The notes under the pieces: model-generated
Seen by the model: the letters and a program-made list of their open reading frames with translations, nothing else
Told to the model about the DNA's origin: nothing
Databases searched by the model: none
Shown: positions 21,201-30,171 of the stretch, in pieces
How the letters are laid out: each line of letters begins with the position of its first letter
Numbering within the stretch: position 1 is the first letter of the stretch
Program-made: the position numbers and the translations under genes
Source: Odontesthes bonariensis
Lineage: Eukaryota > Chordata > Actinopteri > Atheriniformes > Atherinopsidae
Length of the DNA stretch: 64,000 bases
Reading direction: 5' to 3'
NCBI RefSeq assembly: GCF_027942865.1
Contig: NC_134514.1
Coordinates: 4,921,465-4,985,464, forward strand

Positions 21201-21624
21201 AACAATTACTGAAATTAAATTCAGATTGCAGATATAAGACAAAAAATGTCTTACACAGTGCCATCATTTCTCTTTTTATACATAATATGGATGTAATTAC
21301 AATGTAATACAAAACATTTAACCAAACTGAGCTAAACAAGGAGATTAAGTAGTGTGTGTTTATGTGTGTACCTGAGACCCAGATGTTGTGTTGTTGTTGG
21401 AGGAGGCCTCACTCAGCAGGGAGTCAAATTCTCTGGATAACTCGTCTGCCACAGCCAGCGAGGCATTCAGGTCAGCATTTATGTTCTGGACTGAATACGA
21501 ACCACATAAGTTAGAGCAGGGCATTACTCCCATGTGCACAAATAAAAGCTGAGCCAAAAGACAAATAAAGGGTTTGTGCAAACTCACACAGCATGTTGCT
21601 GCCAAAGCTTCCCTGAGAGCTCAT
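10350..21624 (-). CDS. ppp1r13l: ppp1r13l / iASPP (RelA-associated inhibitor), complete coding region
   Basis: Inhibitory member of the ASPP family, which binds p53-family proteins, RelA and protein phosphatase 1 through ankyrin repeats and an SH3 domain. Twelve coding exons, each with canonical acceptor and donor, join from the ATG at 21622-21624 to the TAA at 10350-10352: 21588-21624, 21372-21490, 20016-20508, 19734-19826, 19509-19597, 18459-18828, 17682-18154, 17458-17595, 14792-14925, 13834-14000, 12467-12660, 10350-10385. They sum to 2343 nt, 780 aa plus stop, with every phase consistent. Residues 1-400 are Ser/Pro-rich and disordered; [15 protein letters not shown] (about 230-245) and [10 protein letters not shown] match iASPP. 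Ankyrin repeats lie near 570-704 and SH3 near 714-769. Length is close to mammalian iASPP (about 828 aa) and shorter than ASPP1/2. PPP1R13L therefore fits better than PPP1R13B or TP53BP2. Confidence 0.93.
10463..11000. mobile_element. hAT-like fragment with GGGCTGGGCGAGTTAACTCG end
   Basis: GGCTGGGCGAGTTAACTCG at about 10466 recurs at about 37840, where it starts another element. Sequence after the SINE (10760-11000) shares the AAAAGTCTGTTG motif with that copy. Interrupted by a SINE at 10555-10752. Borders are approximate. Confidence 0.5.
10555..10752 (-). repeat. tRNA-derived SINE
   Basis: On the minus strand, GGGGCGGTCGATGGCGTAGT begins a tRNA-like head. It contains an A-box (TGGCGTAGTGGG) and, about 60 nt later, a B-box (GGTTCGAGTCC), the RNA polymerase III internal promoter. 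The body runs towards an AT-rich tail near 10500-10560. It is not a functional tRNA gene: no acceptor-stem pairing closes the structure. Confidence 0.75.
11081..12059. mobile_element. MITE with about 56-bp terminal inverted repeats
   Basis: The left end (11081-11138, starting GAGCCCTTAAAATGACATAT) is inverted almost perfectly at 12004-12059 (ending ATGTCATTTTAAGGGCTC). Both arms carry a CTCGTGC(G/C)CAC motif repeated subterminally. The interior contains a CAGTGGCGGCTGCTGAC hAT-like terminus near 11252. It lies in the last intron of ppp1r13l. No clean target duplication is visible. Confidence 0.7.
12130..12335 (+). repeat. LINE 3' tail
   Basis: Contains GTGCCTTGAGATGACATTTT and GGCGCTATATAAATAAA followed by short GAATT repeats, the usual 3' end of fish L2/CR1-type retroposons. 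Intronic in ppp1r13l. Confidence 0.6.
12467..12660 (-). CDS. ppp1r13l: ppp1r13l coding exon 11 (SH3 domain)
   Basis: Encodes about residues 704-769. ALWSY, the acidic [12 protein letters not shown]-loop, the double-Trp motif SDWWWA and the closing GFVPNNYFG are all present, so the SH3 fold and ligand groove look complete. In ASPP proteins this domain, with the ankyrin repeats, contacts p53-family partners and PP1. Confidence 0.95.
13003..13419 (-). mobile_element. CACTGG-ended MITE, copy e
   Basis: Starts CACTGGAAAAAAATCAAAG and ends TTTTTTCCAATG (one mismatch in the terminal repeat). TT flanks both sides (13001-13002, 13420-13421). Located in the intron before the SH3 exon of ppp1r13l. Confidence 0.85.
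13834..14000 (-). CDS. ppp1r13l: ppp1r13l coding exon 10 (ankyrin repeats)
   Basis: Encodes about residues 649-704. It starts with the ankyrin hallmark [11 protein letters not shown] and continues to [11 protein letters not shown], matching the last ankyrin region of iASPP. Flanked by a CAG acceptor and GTGAGG donor. Confidence 0.95.
14075..14719. repeat. 645-bp near-perfect palindrome (foldback element)
   Basis: The left arm 14075-14352 (from CTATGGAAGTTTTTCTGTGC) is inverted as 14450-14719 (to CAGAAAAACTTCCATAG), around a loop of about 97 nt. Arms contain poly-A/poly-T tracts and a shared core near GGCAGCCAATCCAGTTACGC. Non-coding foldback transposon in the intron between two ankyrin exons of ppp1r13l. 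The arms would form a long RNA hairpin in the pre-mRNA. Confidence 0.9.
14792..14925 (-). CDS. ppp1r13l: ppp1r13l coding exon 9 (ankyrin repeat)
   Basis: Encodes about residues 604-648 including [20 protein letters not shown] and [11 protein letters not shown], matching the ankyrin repeat that begins NDPSQPNEEGI in mammalian iASPP. Confidence 0.95.
14926..15489 (-). other. ppp1r13l intron, no repeat recognised
   Basis: Intronic sequence between the ankyrin exon and the inverted-repeat cluster. No coding frame with family resemblance. Confidence 0.4.
15490..16740. mobile_element. two interlocked inverted-repeat elements
   Basis: Block A (about 15496-15760) is inverted at about 16275-16532; block B (about 15796-16030) is inverted at about 16535-16738. 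Order is A, B, A', B', so the pairs interlock rather than nest. All outer ends carry AGCC(G/A)CATTC: CATTCCCACTGTAGGAACC at A and GCATTCGACCAGAAC at B. Between B and A' a short frame ([11 protein letters not shown]..., about 16044-16199) has no known family. Likely two copies of one MITE family rearranged, in a ppp1r13l intron. Confidence 0.7.
16860..17395 (+). pseudogene. L2-type LINE C-terminal fragment
   Basis: The plus strand encodes [20 protein letters not shown] and [19 protein letters not shown], the conserved region after the reverse transcriptase of L2-type LINEs, with in-frame stops. It ends in CTGTATAAATAAAATAC typical of the 3' tail. A related copy lies inverted at 55375-56230. 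Confidence 0.8.
17458..17595 (-). CDS. ppp1r13l: ppp1r13l coding exon 8
   Basis: Encodes 46 residues (about 559-604) including [20 protein letters not shown] and [14 protein letters not shown], equivalent to the segment just before the ankyrin repeats (RARLNPLVLLLDAAL in mammals). Phase 0 at both ends. Confidence 0.95.
17682..18154 (-). CDS. ppp1r13l: ppp1r13l coding exon 7
   Basis: Encodes about residues 401-558: Pro-rich [33 protein letters not shown], a basic patch [12 protein letters not shown], then a Ser/Asp-rich acidic stretch and PPPKRPPQ. The first two segments match iASPP closely and distinguish it from ASPP1/2. Confidence 0.95.
18235..18420 (-). repeat. (AAT)n microsatellite and LINE 3' tail
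   Basis: About 50 bp of (AAT)n adjoins, on the minus strand, CACTTTGAGATTTTGTTGTA and GCAAATAAAATG: the AT-rich 3' end and simple-repeat tail of an L2-type retroposon. Confidence 0.6.
18459..18828 (-). CDS. ppp1r13l: ppp1r13l coding exon 6
   Basis: Encodes about residues 277-400: [20 protein letters not shown] then [17 protein letters not shown], matching the iASPP segment SRIPMPPSSPQ...RPIPLSMIFKLQNAFWE, followed by a Gln/Pro-rich tail. Acceptor TTTCCAG, donor GTAAAA. Confidence 0.93.
19100..19465 (+). pseudogene. L2-type LINE 3' end
   Basis: Encodes [17 protein letters not shown]-like sequence and [11 protein letters not shown], followed by an AT-rich 3' region and a (TTTGA)n tail. Nearly identical to 29060-29375, so both come from the same LINE family. 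Confidence 0.75.
19509..19597 (-). CDS. ppp1r13l: ppp1r13l coding exon 5
   Basis: Encodes [20 protein letters not shown] and PPPSLSPKK (about residues 248-277), comparable to LPWRESSLDGLG of mammalian iASPP. Confidence 0.9.
19734..19826 (-). CDS. ppp1r13l: ppp1r13l coding exon 4
   Basis: Encodes about residues 217-247 with [20 protein letters not shown], the most diagnostic ASPP-family linear motif in the N-terminal half (WNESDLDVAYEKKPS in mammals). Confidence 0.93.
20016..20508 (-). CDS. ppp1r13l: ppp1r13l coding exon 3
   Basis: A 493-nt exon encoding about residues 53-216, Ser/Pro-rich and probably disordered, with many SP dipeptides that could be proline-directed phosphorylation sites. 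[16 protein letters not shown] near the end resembles the SATLPRNYK motif of iASPP. Acceptor CTCTTCAG, donor GTAAGA. Confidence 0.9.
20640..20750 (+). repeat. common fish interspersed repeat fragment
   Basis: ATCCATCCATTTTCTATTCCCGC and a downstream AGGCGGGGTCACAC are recognisable from a repeat that is frequent in fish genomes. Borders are approximate. Confidence 0.45.
20755..20965 (-). pseudogene. Tc1-like transposase fragment
   Basis: The minus strand reads [20 protein letters not shown] and [16 protein letters not shown], the middle catalytic region of a Tc1-family transposase, with Glu in place of the usual Asp in WTDQTK. Both ends are missing. It sits in an intron of ppp1r13l. Confidence 0.75.
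21372..21490 (-). CDS. ppp1r13l: ppp1r13l coding exon 2
   Basis: Encodes [20 protein letters not shown] and [20 protein letters not shown] (residues 13-52), a probable short helix and a Ser/Asn-rich linker. Acceptor TATTCAG, donor GTACAC. Confidence 0.85.
21588..21624 (-). CDS. ppp1r13l: ppp1r13l coding exon 1 (start codon)
   Basis: Encodes [12 protein letters not shown] and one nucleotide of the next codon. The exon extends upstream as untranslated sequence to an acceptor at 21651-21652. This ATG is the first in the exon and is in frame with all following exons. Mammalian long-form iASPP has a different N-terminus, so an alternative start exon cannot be excluded. Confidence 0.8.
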
Positions 21625-21652
21625 GGCTGTACGGTGCTAGAGCTCTGCTCCT

Positions 21653-23735
21653 GAAAGAGAAAAACAGTGCAGCTGTTAGGAAAGCTTTTTATTTCCTTAA
21701 TCACTTTTACCATTTTGTGGCATTAATGTGCATTGAGAGATATTTTATAGGCAATCTCCTGCCAATGTAAAATACAACAATTTGCACAAATAGCCTCTGA
21801 CCTCTGGGTTCCACTTCTTCTAAGAAACTCAAAGTTTTATCCACTAGCATTAAGTCTTTGTAAACTACAGTGTAAAAGCCTCCCGTTTGTCCTCTGCTGT
21901 ATGCTCCCAAACTCTGTAACCTCCTTCAAGCGCTAAACGAAATAGCTTGAATGCTTGCCGTGTCTAAACAAGCCACTAATCTCTGACAGTGAAAAACAGC
22001 AAACAATTTTAATAGATGCCTGCACTCATACTGTGGTGTGATGAGTGGTGCAGGCTTTACAGCATAACCTCATACGTGACTGATGTGCCTGAACGCAGAC
22101 GGTTACAGACGGTTACACAGAGAGAGAGACAGGTGCCAAACACAGCTGCCTGTGTGGATGACACACTACAGACTGGAAAGACTTAATCAGTTTGTCCAGG
22201 AAGAAGCCAAAAAGATGCCTGAGAACTGAGAATCTGCTTTATAACATTCACGTTAAATGATCTGTATGAAGAAGTAAATTAAATAATCTCGACCTCCATC
22301 ATTTGATATTAGATTATTCCCCATTAAACATCAAATATAAGTGATTAGTGCATCTTTGACTTTGAAGTACTTCGACTGTCGTGGAGAACATTCAGTTTGT
22401 AAGACTTCCGAGTCTTCATGTGTCTCTGTTTAAGATAAAAGATTCGTAGTCTAAACAAAACATGACAAAAAGAAAATATTTGCATATAAAGGTTGTTAAA
22501 TCTCCCACAGAACAGCTTGCAGGGTACATGCATCCTGTTAAAAATAGATGCTCCAACCACTTTCTGTTCATTCTGGGGTTAAATACTTGTTTATAGCTGA
22601 GATAAAGTAAAAATGCACATACAGTAAATACTTGGCCAGCTAATTTGACTTCATGGAAACTTTTAATTATCGAAAGCATAACATCTCACCAAGAATAAGA
22701 GGTGGTCGTTGACCCCCCGTGTGATACCAGATGTGTTTTTACAGAAAATATGAAGTGCAGCTTAAACCTAAATCAAGCTGAACCAACATTATCCTGCTCT
22801 GGATGAGCTGACAACACCAGCTAACCATTAGCCAGGGCTGAAGGGGTAAAAGTGTTATATATAAGCCCAACGTATTAAAGTGTAGAGCTCAGTCTGATGA
22901 TAAGCGTCCTTCACACTGTGCGTTGTGCTTGGCTGTGGCAGGAACTTGTCGTGTCTCTGTCAGGCCTGTTTGCAGGCTCACATTCCTCCCCACTCCTCCC
23001 AAAGAGGCCTTCTCAAGCACAGCCTCTTATCTCTGTCAAGAGCAGCTCGCACAGAAAGACTCACTGACGCACAAAGGTCAACCCTGAACCCTCCCATAAC
23101 TGCCTGGCAAAGCATTGACCAAACCTCTTCCCCGCTCGTTGAGCTGAATGTTCTGTTTGTCGTGCACTGGAGCACAGCCACAGCACTCACAACTAGATTT
23201 CATTTAACTCTATTCATGGCGTAATTATTAATAAATGCTTTTGCATTTGCCAAAAAAATACTTTCATATTTCCCCTTTTGATCAATTTTGATCGATTCTG
23301 ACTTCAGGGAATAAGGAAAAGTGTTATGAATAAACAAGAAACAGCACATTCCTCGTTGTCTCCTCTCCCTATAATCAGTTACAATACAGAGAAAAGTCTT
23401 TAACCGTCCTTCGTTTCTTCATAATGTGCTTCAGGGTATCCAGGCTGACATAATATTTCAAAACTGGTTTTGAGCGATAGTTCCCCAGGCGTTCTGTAGG
23501 CGTTTGCATTCCTTCTCAGTTCAGTCCTCGTACCTAAACATTTTCAGAGGAAAGTGCTCTTTTGTTTGTTAAGCCACTTAACACCGGCCTATGAATCATT
23601 CCAATTTAAAAAAAAACCCTCCTAACTTAAAAGATAAAGCGGTGTTTAGTTAACACACAGTGGGACAACTTTGCAAGGTGACTATTTTAAATAGTATCTT
23701 TGTTACCAGCTGGACAAGGTGATTTTAAAAGAGCT
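21653..23735 (-). other. ppp1r13l 5' intron, no repeat recognised
   Basis: First part of the large intron between the ATG exon and the probable upstream non-coding exon. No gene or complete repeat recognised. Confidence 0.4.
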
Positions 23736-23739
23736 ATAG

Positions 23740-24920
23740 ATGAAAACACAAAAGAAGAAGTGTCAGGCCTAAAGAACTATCTACAGCAGATGAACAGGAT
23801 CTGAAAGTGATGTCCTTAAGAAAGAGGAAAACATCCTGCAAAGACCTGACACAGGAGCTGAGAGATGCATCTGGACCTTCAGCTGATCCATCTGCTGTTG
23901 GCCCAAGCCTCATCAGAAATGGGCTCCATGGAAGGGTGGCTGTCAAGAAGCCGTTCTTAAGGAAGGGAAACAGGGAGAAAAGGCTGAGCTGTGCCAAAGG
24001 ACACAAGAAGTGGGCTGAGAATCAGTGGCAGCAGGTCTGATGGAGGGATGAATCCTCCCCAGAGCCCGGAGCTCAACATTACTGAAGCAGTGTGGGATCA
24101 TGTTGGCAGAGAACGCAACAAAAGGCAGCCCACATCCAAAGAAGAGCTTTGGGATGTCCTTCAAGAAGCCTGGAGAACTATTCCTGAAGACTCCTTAAAG
24201 AAAGGACAGAAAGCTCGTCTGAGAGGTTCAGGCTTAGCCTGGGCGAAAGCCGACTGTTGACTCCGTCGAACAGTCTGGGAAAACCCAAGAGGAATCCGTT
24301 CCCATGGAGGGTGGGACCTTACTCAGCAACTTAAATTCATTGGAGTTCCCTTAACCAATCAGTAATGTTTAGAAAGGACGTAGGTTATGCGCCGAGGTTC
24401 ATGCTTACTCTCGCGAGGCTCTAGCTCGCGAATCACGCTTCCCACATCCGCTTTCATTATACCGGTACCATTTGATAAATCAAACTTTTCCCAAAGCCAG
24501 TTGGAAGGAGAGCTACGACATCCTTGCCACTAACAAAATTGACGAGGCATTCCTCTTGCTCTTGTTTTAATTGTGTAATGCTCTCCAGAGTTGAGACAAC
24601 TTCATGGATAGCTTCTAGCGTTCTTCCGTCGCCATGTTTATTTCCGCTGCGGTTGAACTACAATTATATGGACTACAATGGACTCCGCGCGTGAGTTCTG
24701 CGTCACCACTCGCAACTGTTTGCTGATTGGCAAAACACTGAGCGAACCGAGGGAGGGGGATTTGGCCAGACCATGTGCGGAGCCAAAATCTTTGGGCGGA
24801 AGTACGTAGGATGGCGTCGCCAGGCTAGTTCAGGCTGTGCCGGAGGAGAAAGGAGCTCAGAGCAGATATTGGATTTCAAACTTGTAAAAATGATACAAAC
24901 TCTGGCTTCTTACAAACTGT
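23740..24920 (+). pseudogene. Tc1-like transposase relic split by a MITE
   Basis: The plus strand encodes SLRKRKTSCKDLTQELRDAS and NGLHGRVAVKKPFLRKGNRE. After an internal deletion near 24040 it resumes as NPPQSPELNITEAVWDHVGR and SKEELWDVLQEAWRTIP, the C-terminal part. The catalytic middle is gone. At 24235-24827 a MITE interrupts the codons for RLRGSG; the frame resumes as CAGGEKGAQSRYWISNL, the usual Tc1 C-terminus. The Tc1 relic therefore pre-dates the MITE. Confidence 0.85.
24235..24827. mobile_element. TAGCCTGG-ended MITE with 9-bp target duplication
   Basis: Termini TAGCCTGGGCGAAAGCC and GGCGTCGCCAGGCTA are inverted. GTTCAGGCT occurs at 24226-24234 and again at 24828-24836; neighbouring bases differ, so the duplication is exactly 9 bp. 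Removing the element and one copy restores the Tc1 reading frame. A second member sits at 45845-46728. Confidence 0.88.
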
Positions 24921-25084
24921 ATTTAGGGACTGAGCAGTGAAACAGCAAGGACCCTATTGTATCTGTAAGGTTTCTTCTTTCTTCTTATTATTCTTTGCAA
25001 AAGGTACTCGAAAACTCATGAAATTTTGCGAGCGCCACCTGCCAGTCGACGACATGAAAGAATCTAAACCTCGGCGTGCTGATA

Positions 25085-25872
25085 GACTCAGACCTGACCT
25101 TCAACAATCATATCAAATCAGTCACCAAATCAGCCTTTTATCAACTTAAGAACATATCCAGAATTAAGGGTTTCATGTCCCAAACGGATCAGGAGAAGCT
25201 GATTCATGCTTTCATCTCCAGCAGACTTGACTACTGTAACGGTCTTCTGACTGGACTCCCCCAAAAGAGTCTCAAACAGCTGCAGTTCATTCAGAACGCT
25301 GCAGCCGAGTTTTAACCAGAACAAAGAGATCACATCACATCACCCCAGTTCTTAAGTCTTTACATCGGCTCCCGGTCAGATACAGAATAGATTTTAAAGT
25401 TCTGCTACTCGTCTACAAATCACAGAATGGTTTAGTAGAGTATATGCTAGTAGAGTATAAACCCAGCAGAGCTCTGAGATCTGCTGACTCAGGTCAGATA
25501 GTGGAGCCCAGAGTTCAAACTAGACCCGGTGAAGCAGCTTTTAGCTGTTATGCTGCACACAACTGGAACAAACTACCAGCAGAACTGAAACCAGCCCCAA
25601 CTGTAAGCGCTTTTAAATCCAGGTTAAAAACATTTCTCTTTCGGTGTGCTTATGGTTGAGTTTATATCTTTCTTTTTCCCCTCTTCTTTGATTGCTTTTA
25701 ACTGTGTTTTTAATTTTTATTCTATTTTTTTTCTCTTTAAATTGCTGCTTTCTGCTGTTCTTTTAAATGCCTTGTCTTTATGTAAAGCACATTGAGTTGC
25801 CTGTGGTATGAAATGCGCTGTATATATAAAGATGCCTTGCCTTGCCTTGCCTTGCCTTGCCTTGCCTTGCCT
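25085..25872 (+). pseudogene. L2-type LINE C-terminal fragment with (CCTTG)n tail
   Basis: The plus strand encodes FISSRLDYCNGLLTGLPQKS and LKQLQFIQNAAAEF, then (after a frameshift) KPSRALRSADSGQIVEPRVQ and AAHNWNKLPAELKPAP, typical of the L2 C-terminus. It ends in an AT-rich 3' region and a CCTTG pentamer array at about 25833-25872. Confidence 0.8.
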
Positions 25873-26525
25873 TATATTTTTGGGAGTCGCTCATTGACTC
25901 TGTAGCGCCCCCTACGATACTTAAAAATGGCCCACGCATTGGGGTTAGTTTTGCGTGGGACGACAAAATTCGGTACACTCTTTCAACATGCCCAGACGCA
26001 CAAAAAAGTCTCTTGCCACCATGGTCCCACGTCCACAGGAAGGCGGCCATTTTGGATGGAAAGTGCATCTTGGTGCCATTGTTGACTGATTCCACGCCTT
26101 GCATATGATCAAACTCCTCCTACAGATTTAATGCTACACACTTCAAACTTGGCCAGGTTACTCTTAAGACATAGGGGGAAAAAATCCTGGAGAAAATTTT
26201 CCAAACTCTGAACGGTGTGGGCGTGGCCAGGCGGTGAAAATCGTGTGATGGCGTTTGTGATTTGAAAGCCTTTTCATCCTCGCAGTCATGAAACTTGGCA
26301 CACACGTCCACCCTGACGACCTCGTACGTATGTAAAGGGTATCGTGAGTGGGCGGAGCAAAATGGCTCAGTGGCGCCCCCTAGAAATTTTCAAAAACCCC
26401 TCCGTATTGGGGTTATTATGTGCTCAGGGTATCGTGCATGTGGGCAGAGCTGCGCGACTACGATGTCCAGCGCACGCCCCAACGTGCGCACATCTCGGTC
26501 CCGCATACAGCTGCTTGCAGCTTTC
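25873..26525 (+). repeat. interspersed repeat with TAGCGCCCCCTA motifs
   Basis: Contains GTAGCGCCCCCTACGATACT and, 470 bp later, AGTGGCGCCCCCTAGAAATT, with ATTGGGGTTA after each. These are internal direct repeats of a dispersed fish repeat of unknown class. No coding frame is convincing. Confidence 0.45.
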
Positions 26526-26539
26526 TAGTTTTATTTATG

Positions 26540-27536
26540 TTTGTACTTGTTTCCTTTTTTCTTTATAATATATAAAGAAATACGGAATGGCTCTAGACTT
26601 TTGCGCAGTACATTCTATACTTGCTTGTTTCCTTGAAGTCATTTTGAAATTTAGAGACAATAGCTTAAATATAAATAAATAGATAAAAAAACTGAGACTA
26701 AACTTTCCATTATGAGTGTTTATGGAAGTTTAAACAGTTTTGTGGGAGCGGCCTCCACACATGCAGTCTGGAGAGTGCGGTGGCTGTTAACATTCTGTAA
26801 ACATGCATTAGAGTATGTAAAGATAAACATATGGGGAACATTCGCTGAAACACATAACGATTAATCATCTTAAAGTTTAAAGTGAACTGACAGCTTGAAG
26901 CCGCTGCGGCATCGTTTTCGTCTATTCCTGGCTCGCTGCTCACTTTGCTTTCTCCAGAGGTTTCGTGGAAAACCTCACATTCCTTTTCATTCCAATTCCT
27001 TTCCAGTGCATGAATTAAAATGTCATACGGTTCGACTAATTAAAAAAATAAAAGATTAAAAAAACGACCTGCTTCTTATGCAAACGAAACTCAGAAAACG
27101 TGTAAAAGGACGTTGTGAAAAGCTAGAAGGTTCTGGGAGGCAGAAGGAGGATTTAGGGATTGAAGACAATAATCATTAGCCTTTGAAGAATGCCAGGGTG
27201 TGTCCGACCATGACTGTAAGCAGTCCCTCCCTTTTCCCATTCATGACCTCTACCAACAATTGAAGATTACACATCCAAGCGAGTCTCCAGTTTCTGCTGA
27301 ACTCCTTATTTCCATCCGAGTATTCATTCATTTCCTCAGTATCCCGTTTCACAATTGCCGGTTCCTCCCATGTGTCCTTCCTCCAGACCTTTCTGGCTTT
27401 GTTGAGGCTGCGAGAAAACGATTTCAGAAAAATCCGATAAAACCATTTTCCTTTGGGAGTTGTTTGTCTTTGACCATAGAACCTGAGTCTGTACAGACAA
27501 CACAGCCTATGTAAACGCCAATGAGCTTTAGAAGCT
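26540..27536. other. intronic, nothing recognised
   Basis: Part of the presumed 5' intron of ppp1r13l. AT-rich with no supported feature. Confidence 0.4.
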
Positions 27537-27950
27537 CACTGGAAAAAATGCCCCTCCAAAAATAAGTAAGAAAAACAACAAATACAAGACGCTTTGCTTG
27601 AAATAAGCAAAAAAAATCTGCCAATGGAACTAGTGAAAATCGGCTTGTCAAGATTTCTTGAAATAAGATGTGATATTTAGGACTTTTGAGATAAAAGTGA
27701 TCTTGAAATTAGCTTAAAAACCTCTTCAAATGTAATAAAAAAGCTTGTTTCATATGATATGTGACTCAAAACAATTTGTTTTCAAGACTTTTTCTTTAAC
27801 AAGATATTCCAGATGTATTGTCTTCAAAAAGTCCCTATATCTGGCTGAAATAGTACTTGTTAGGCAATTATGTCTTATATTAAGTGTAATGAGATATTTG
27901 GACTAGAAATTAGACAAATATACTTGGTAAGACTTAGATTTTTTCCAGTG
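27537..27950 (+). mobile_element. CACTGG-ended MITE, copy f
   Basis: Starts CACTGGAAAAAATGCCCCTCC and ends TTTTTTCCAGTG. CT flanks both sides (27535-27536, 27951-27952). Very similar to copy d. Confidence 0.88.
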
Positions 27951-27952
27951 CT

Positions 27953-28805
27953 CCAGTGATGGACATTAATCTGAATGGACTATAATCTCCATAAGCTTTC
28001 ACACTTGATTTGGGATACAAAAAGAGTAGCATTAGTTTTGCCAGAGTACTAACAACAAAGACACCATTAGATGTAATGTTTACACAGCCTCACCACTATC
28101 TCATGTAATAGGTATCGCTTTAAAAAAAAAAAGGCTGAGGACATGACAGGATTCTGCTGGGACATTAAGGCAAAGGCTAACTGTGCTAACTGTGTGGGAG
28201 GCACAGTGTAATCATTGAGTAAAACATCAGGAATCTGTGTCATAGGGGTGATATCATGATGCACCAATGGTTCTATCATCATCATCTGCAACCCATACAA
28301 AGGGACTCTTATCCAAAAGCTTATTCAGTTAAATTCCCTTAATACCCAAAAATGAGAGCTAAGCTGCTTTGAAAAGACGAGCTCTAGATTTTCTCTCCCA
28401 GATACCATAAATGGCAAACTGATTAATGCTGCCTTCATTTAACAGCTTTTTCCACGAAAACTCCACCTAAAGCTCGATGACCTTAGTCATCGGATTGCTC
28501 AACCGTGAAAACAATCTATTCACGACAGTAACTGTCACAATCAAGGATCATCTGATCCTCTCCAGCTATGACAAACCAATCCCTGCAGACCTAATAGAAC
28601 ACAAACTTTGTATATCTTTGTCCAAATGTGTTTCTGAGATGATAAAGACACATTTCATGCGGCACCTTAGCTTGCATGCATTCCTCTTTTGGCTCACAAT
28701 GTTGCAGACCCCACTTTGACTTAAAGCTGACGAGCCTGATGCCAGTAATCCGCTTCAGCTCCAGAGCGATACTGTTCTGCAAAGCATGTGGCTCAGGAAT
28801 CTCTC
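27953..28805. other. intronic, nothing recognised
   Basis: No supported gene. Sequence near 28480-28790 may belong to the 5' part of the adjoining LINE, but I cannot show it. Confidence 0.3.
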
Positions 28806-28809
28806 GGCG

Positions 28810-29380
28810 CTACACAAAATAACAGACATTTTTTAGCAGGTTGCATGCGTATTCAGAGATCTGAACACACCCCAGCAGCTTTAAAATCTTTACTCTGGCT
28901 TCCAGTCAGTCACAGAATACATTTTAAAAGCCTGCTGATGGTTTACATCTGTGATATGTTCAGAGAATATAAAGCCAGCAGAGCTCTTAGATCCAAGGAC
29001 TCAGGTCAGCTGGTCCAGTCCAGAGTCCAGACTAAACATGGAGAAGCAGCATTTAGCTGTTATGCTGCAAACAAGTGGAACAAACTGCCAGTGGAGATTA
29101 AACTTTCACCAAATGGAAACATTTTTAAATCCAGGTTAAAAACATTTCTTTTCTCATGTGTCTATGCATGAAATCTGCACGATATCTTTTAATTGATCTG
29201 GACTGTTGCTTGTTTTTAAATTCATTTAAATTATTTTATTTGTTTCTCTTTATATTCTTTTAGGTATTTTAATGCTTCTTCCACTCCCTGCTGCAATGCT
29301 TTTATTTTATGTAAAGCACTTTGAATTGTTTTGTACATGAAATGTGCTACAAATAAATTTAATTCAATTTAATTTGATAT
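28810..29380 (+). pseudogene. L2-type LINE C-terminal fragment
   Basis: Encodes PAALKSLLWLPVSHRIHFKS, KASRALRSKDSGQLVQSRVQ and [18 protein letters not shown], then [11 protein letters not shown] and stop. A (TTTAAT)-like tail closes it at about 29375. Same family as 19100-19465. Confidence 0.8.
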
Positions 29381-30171
29381 TCTGGTTCCATGAGTGTATC
29401 ATGCTCAAGCTGTGGAGCAAAGCAGGGCCGTTTGCATGTGTGTACTTGCAGGCGTTTGAAATGATAGCTGCTATGAATAGAGTTTTCATAATCATTTCTA
29501 TGGCAACAGGTTGCAGCAAGTGTAGGTTACAATGCAACTCAGCTGGTTTTTATTGAGAACTTTCAGAAGCACAGAAGTTGGAACACTTATCTCTGCTTAA
29601 ACAGGAAGGTTTGGTTTGCTTGCACAGAAGTCATGCAGGGATTAGTCATGCAAAAGAGTCTGGCACAGTTCAGCACCGAACATGCAGTCACTTGAATCAA
29701 CGCATGAGAAACTTCACCTTCAGACTAAAATGATGAACATCAAACAATAACATCACATAAACCAAATAAAAACATCTAAAAGGACCAAACCACAAAATCC
29801 TACAAGTCAATGCAGTCAGGATGTCGTGTTTAGAGTTTGTTTGGAGCAGATAGCTGTGAGTGGTGCGCAGCAGCACAGCAGTTTATCAACGTCCAGCTAA
29901 ATTCTGAGCAGTTCTTGAGGTATATGGTATGATGTGCCATGCACCGCTGGCAACATCTGATTTCCATTACAGAACAAGCTCCTCCTCGCACACAGAAACT
30001 CCTCACAAGACACAAGAAAACCGTGAAGAAATCTACGCAGGCGACCGACTGAAAACGCGTTTATACGGCTTCAAACAGGCTGCAAAATAAACTAAAAAAA
30101 AGCTACACCAACTATTCTCAATAACACAGACATGATATCCACATGAAACGTAATTAATCGTGGATCTTTAC
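29381..30171 (-). other. intronic, nothing recognised
   Basis: Between the LINE and the probable first exon of ppp1r13l. No supported feature. Confidence 0.4.

Noticed and set aside
10350-21624. Assignment of the minus-strand gene to PPP1R13B or TP53BP2
   Set aside because: The 780-aa length, short N-terminus and [22 protein letters not shown] motifs fit PPP1R13L; ASPP1/2 are over 1000 aa with an N-terminal ubiquitin-like region not seen here.
25842-26108. ORFs starting in the CCTTG pentamer array
   Set aside because: Open only because the pentamer repeat lacks stops; the remainder is a dispersed repeat.
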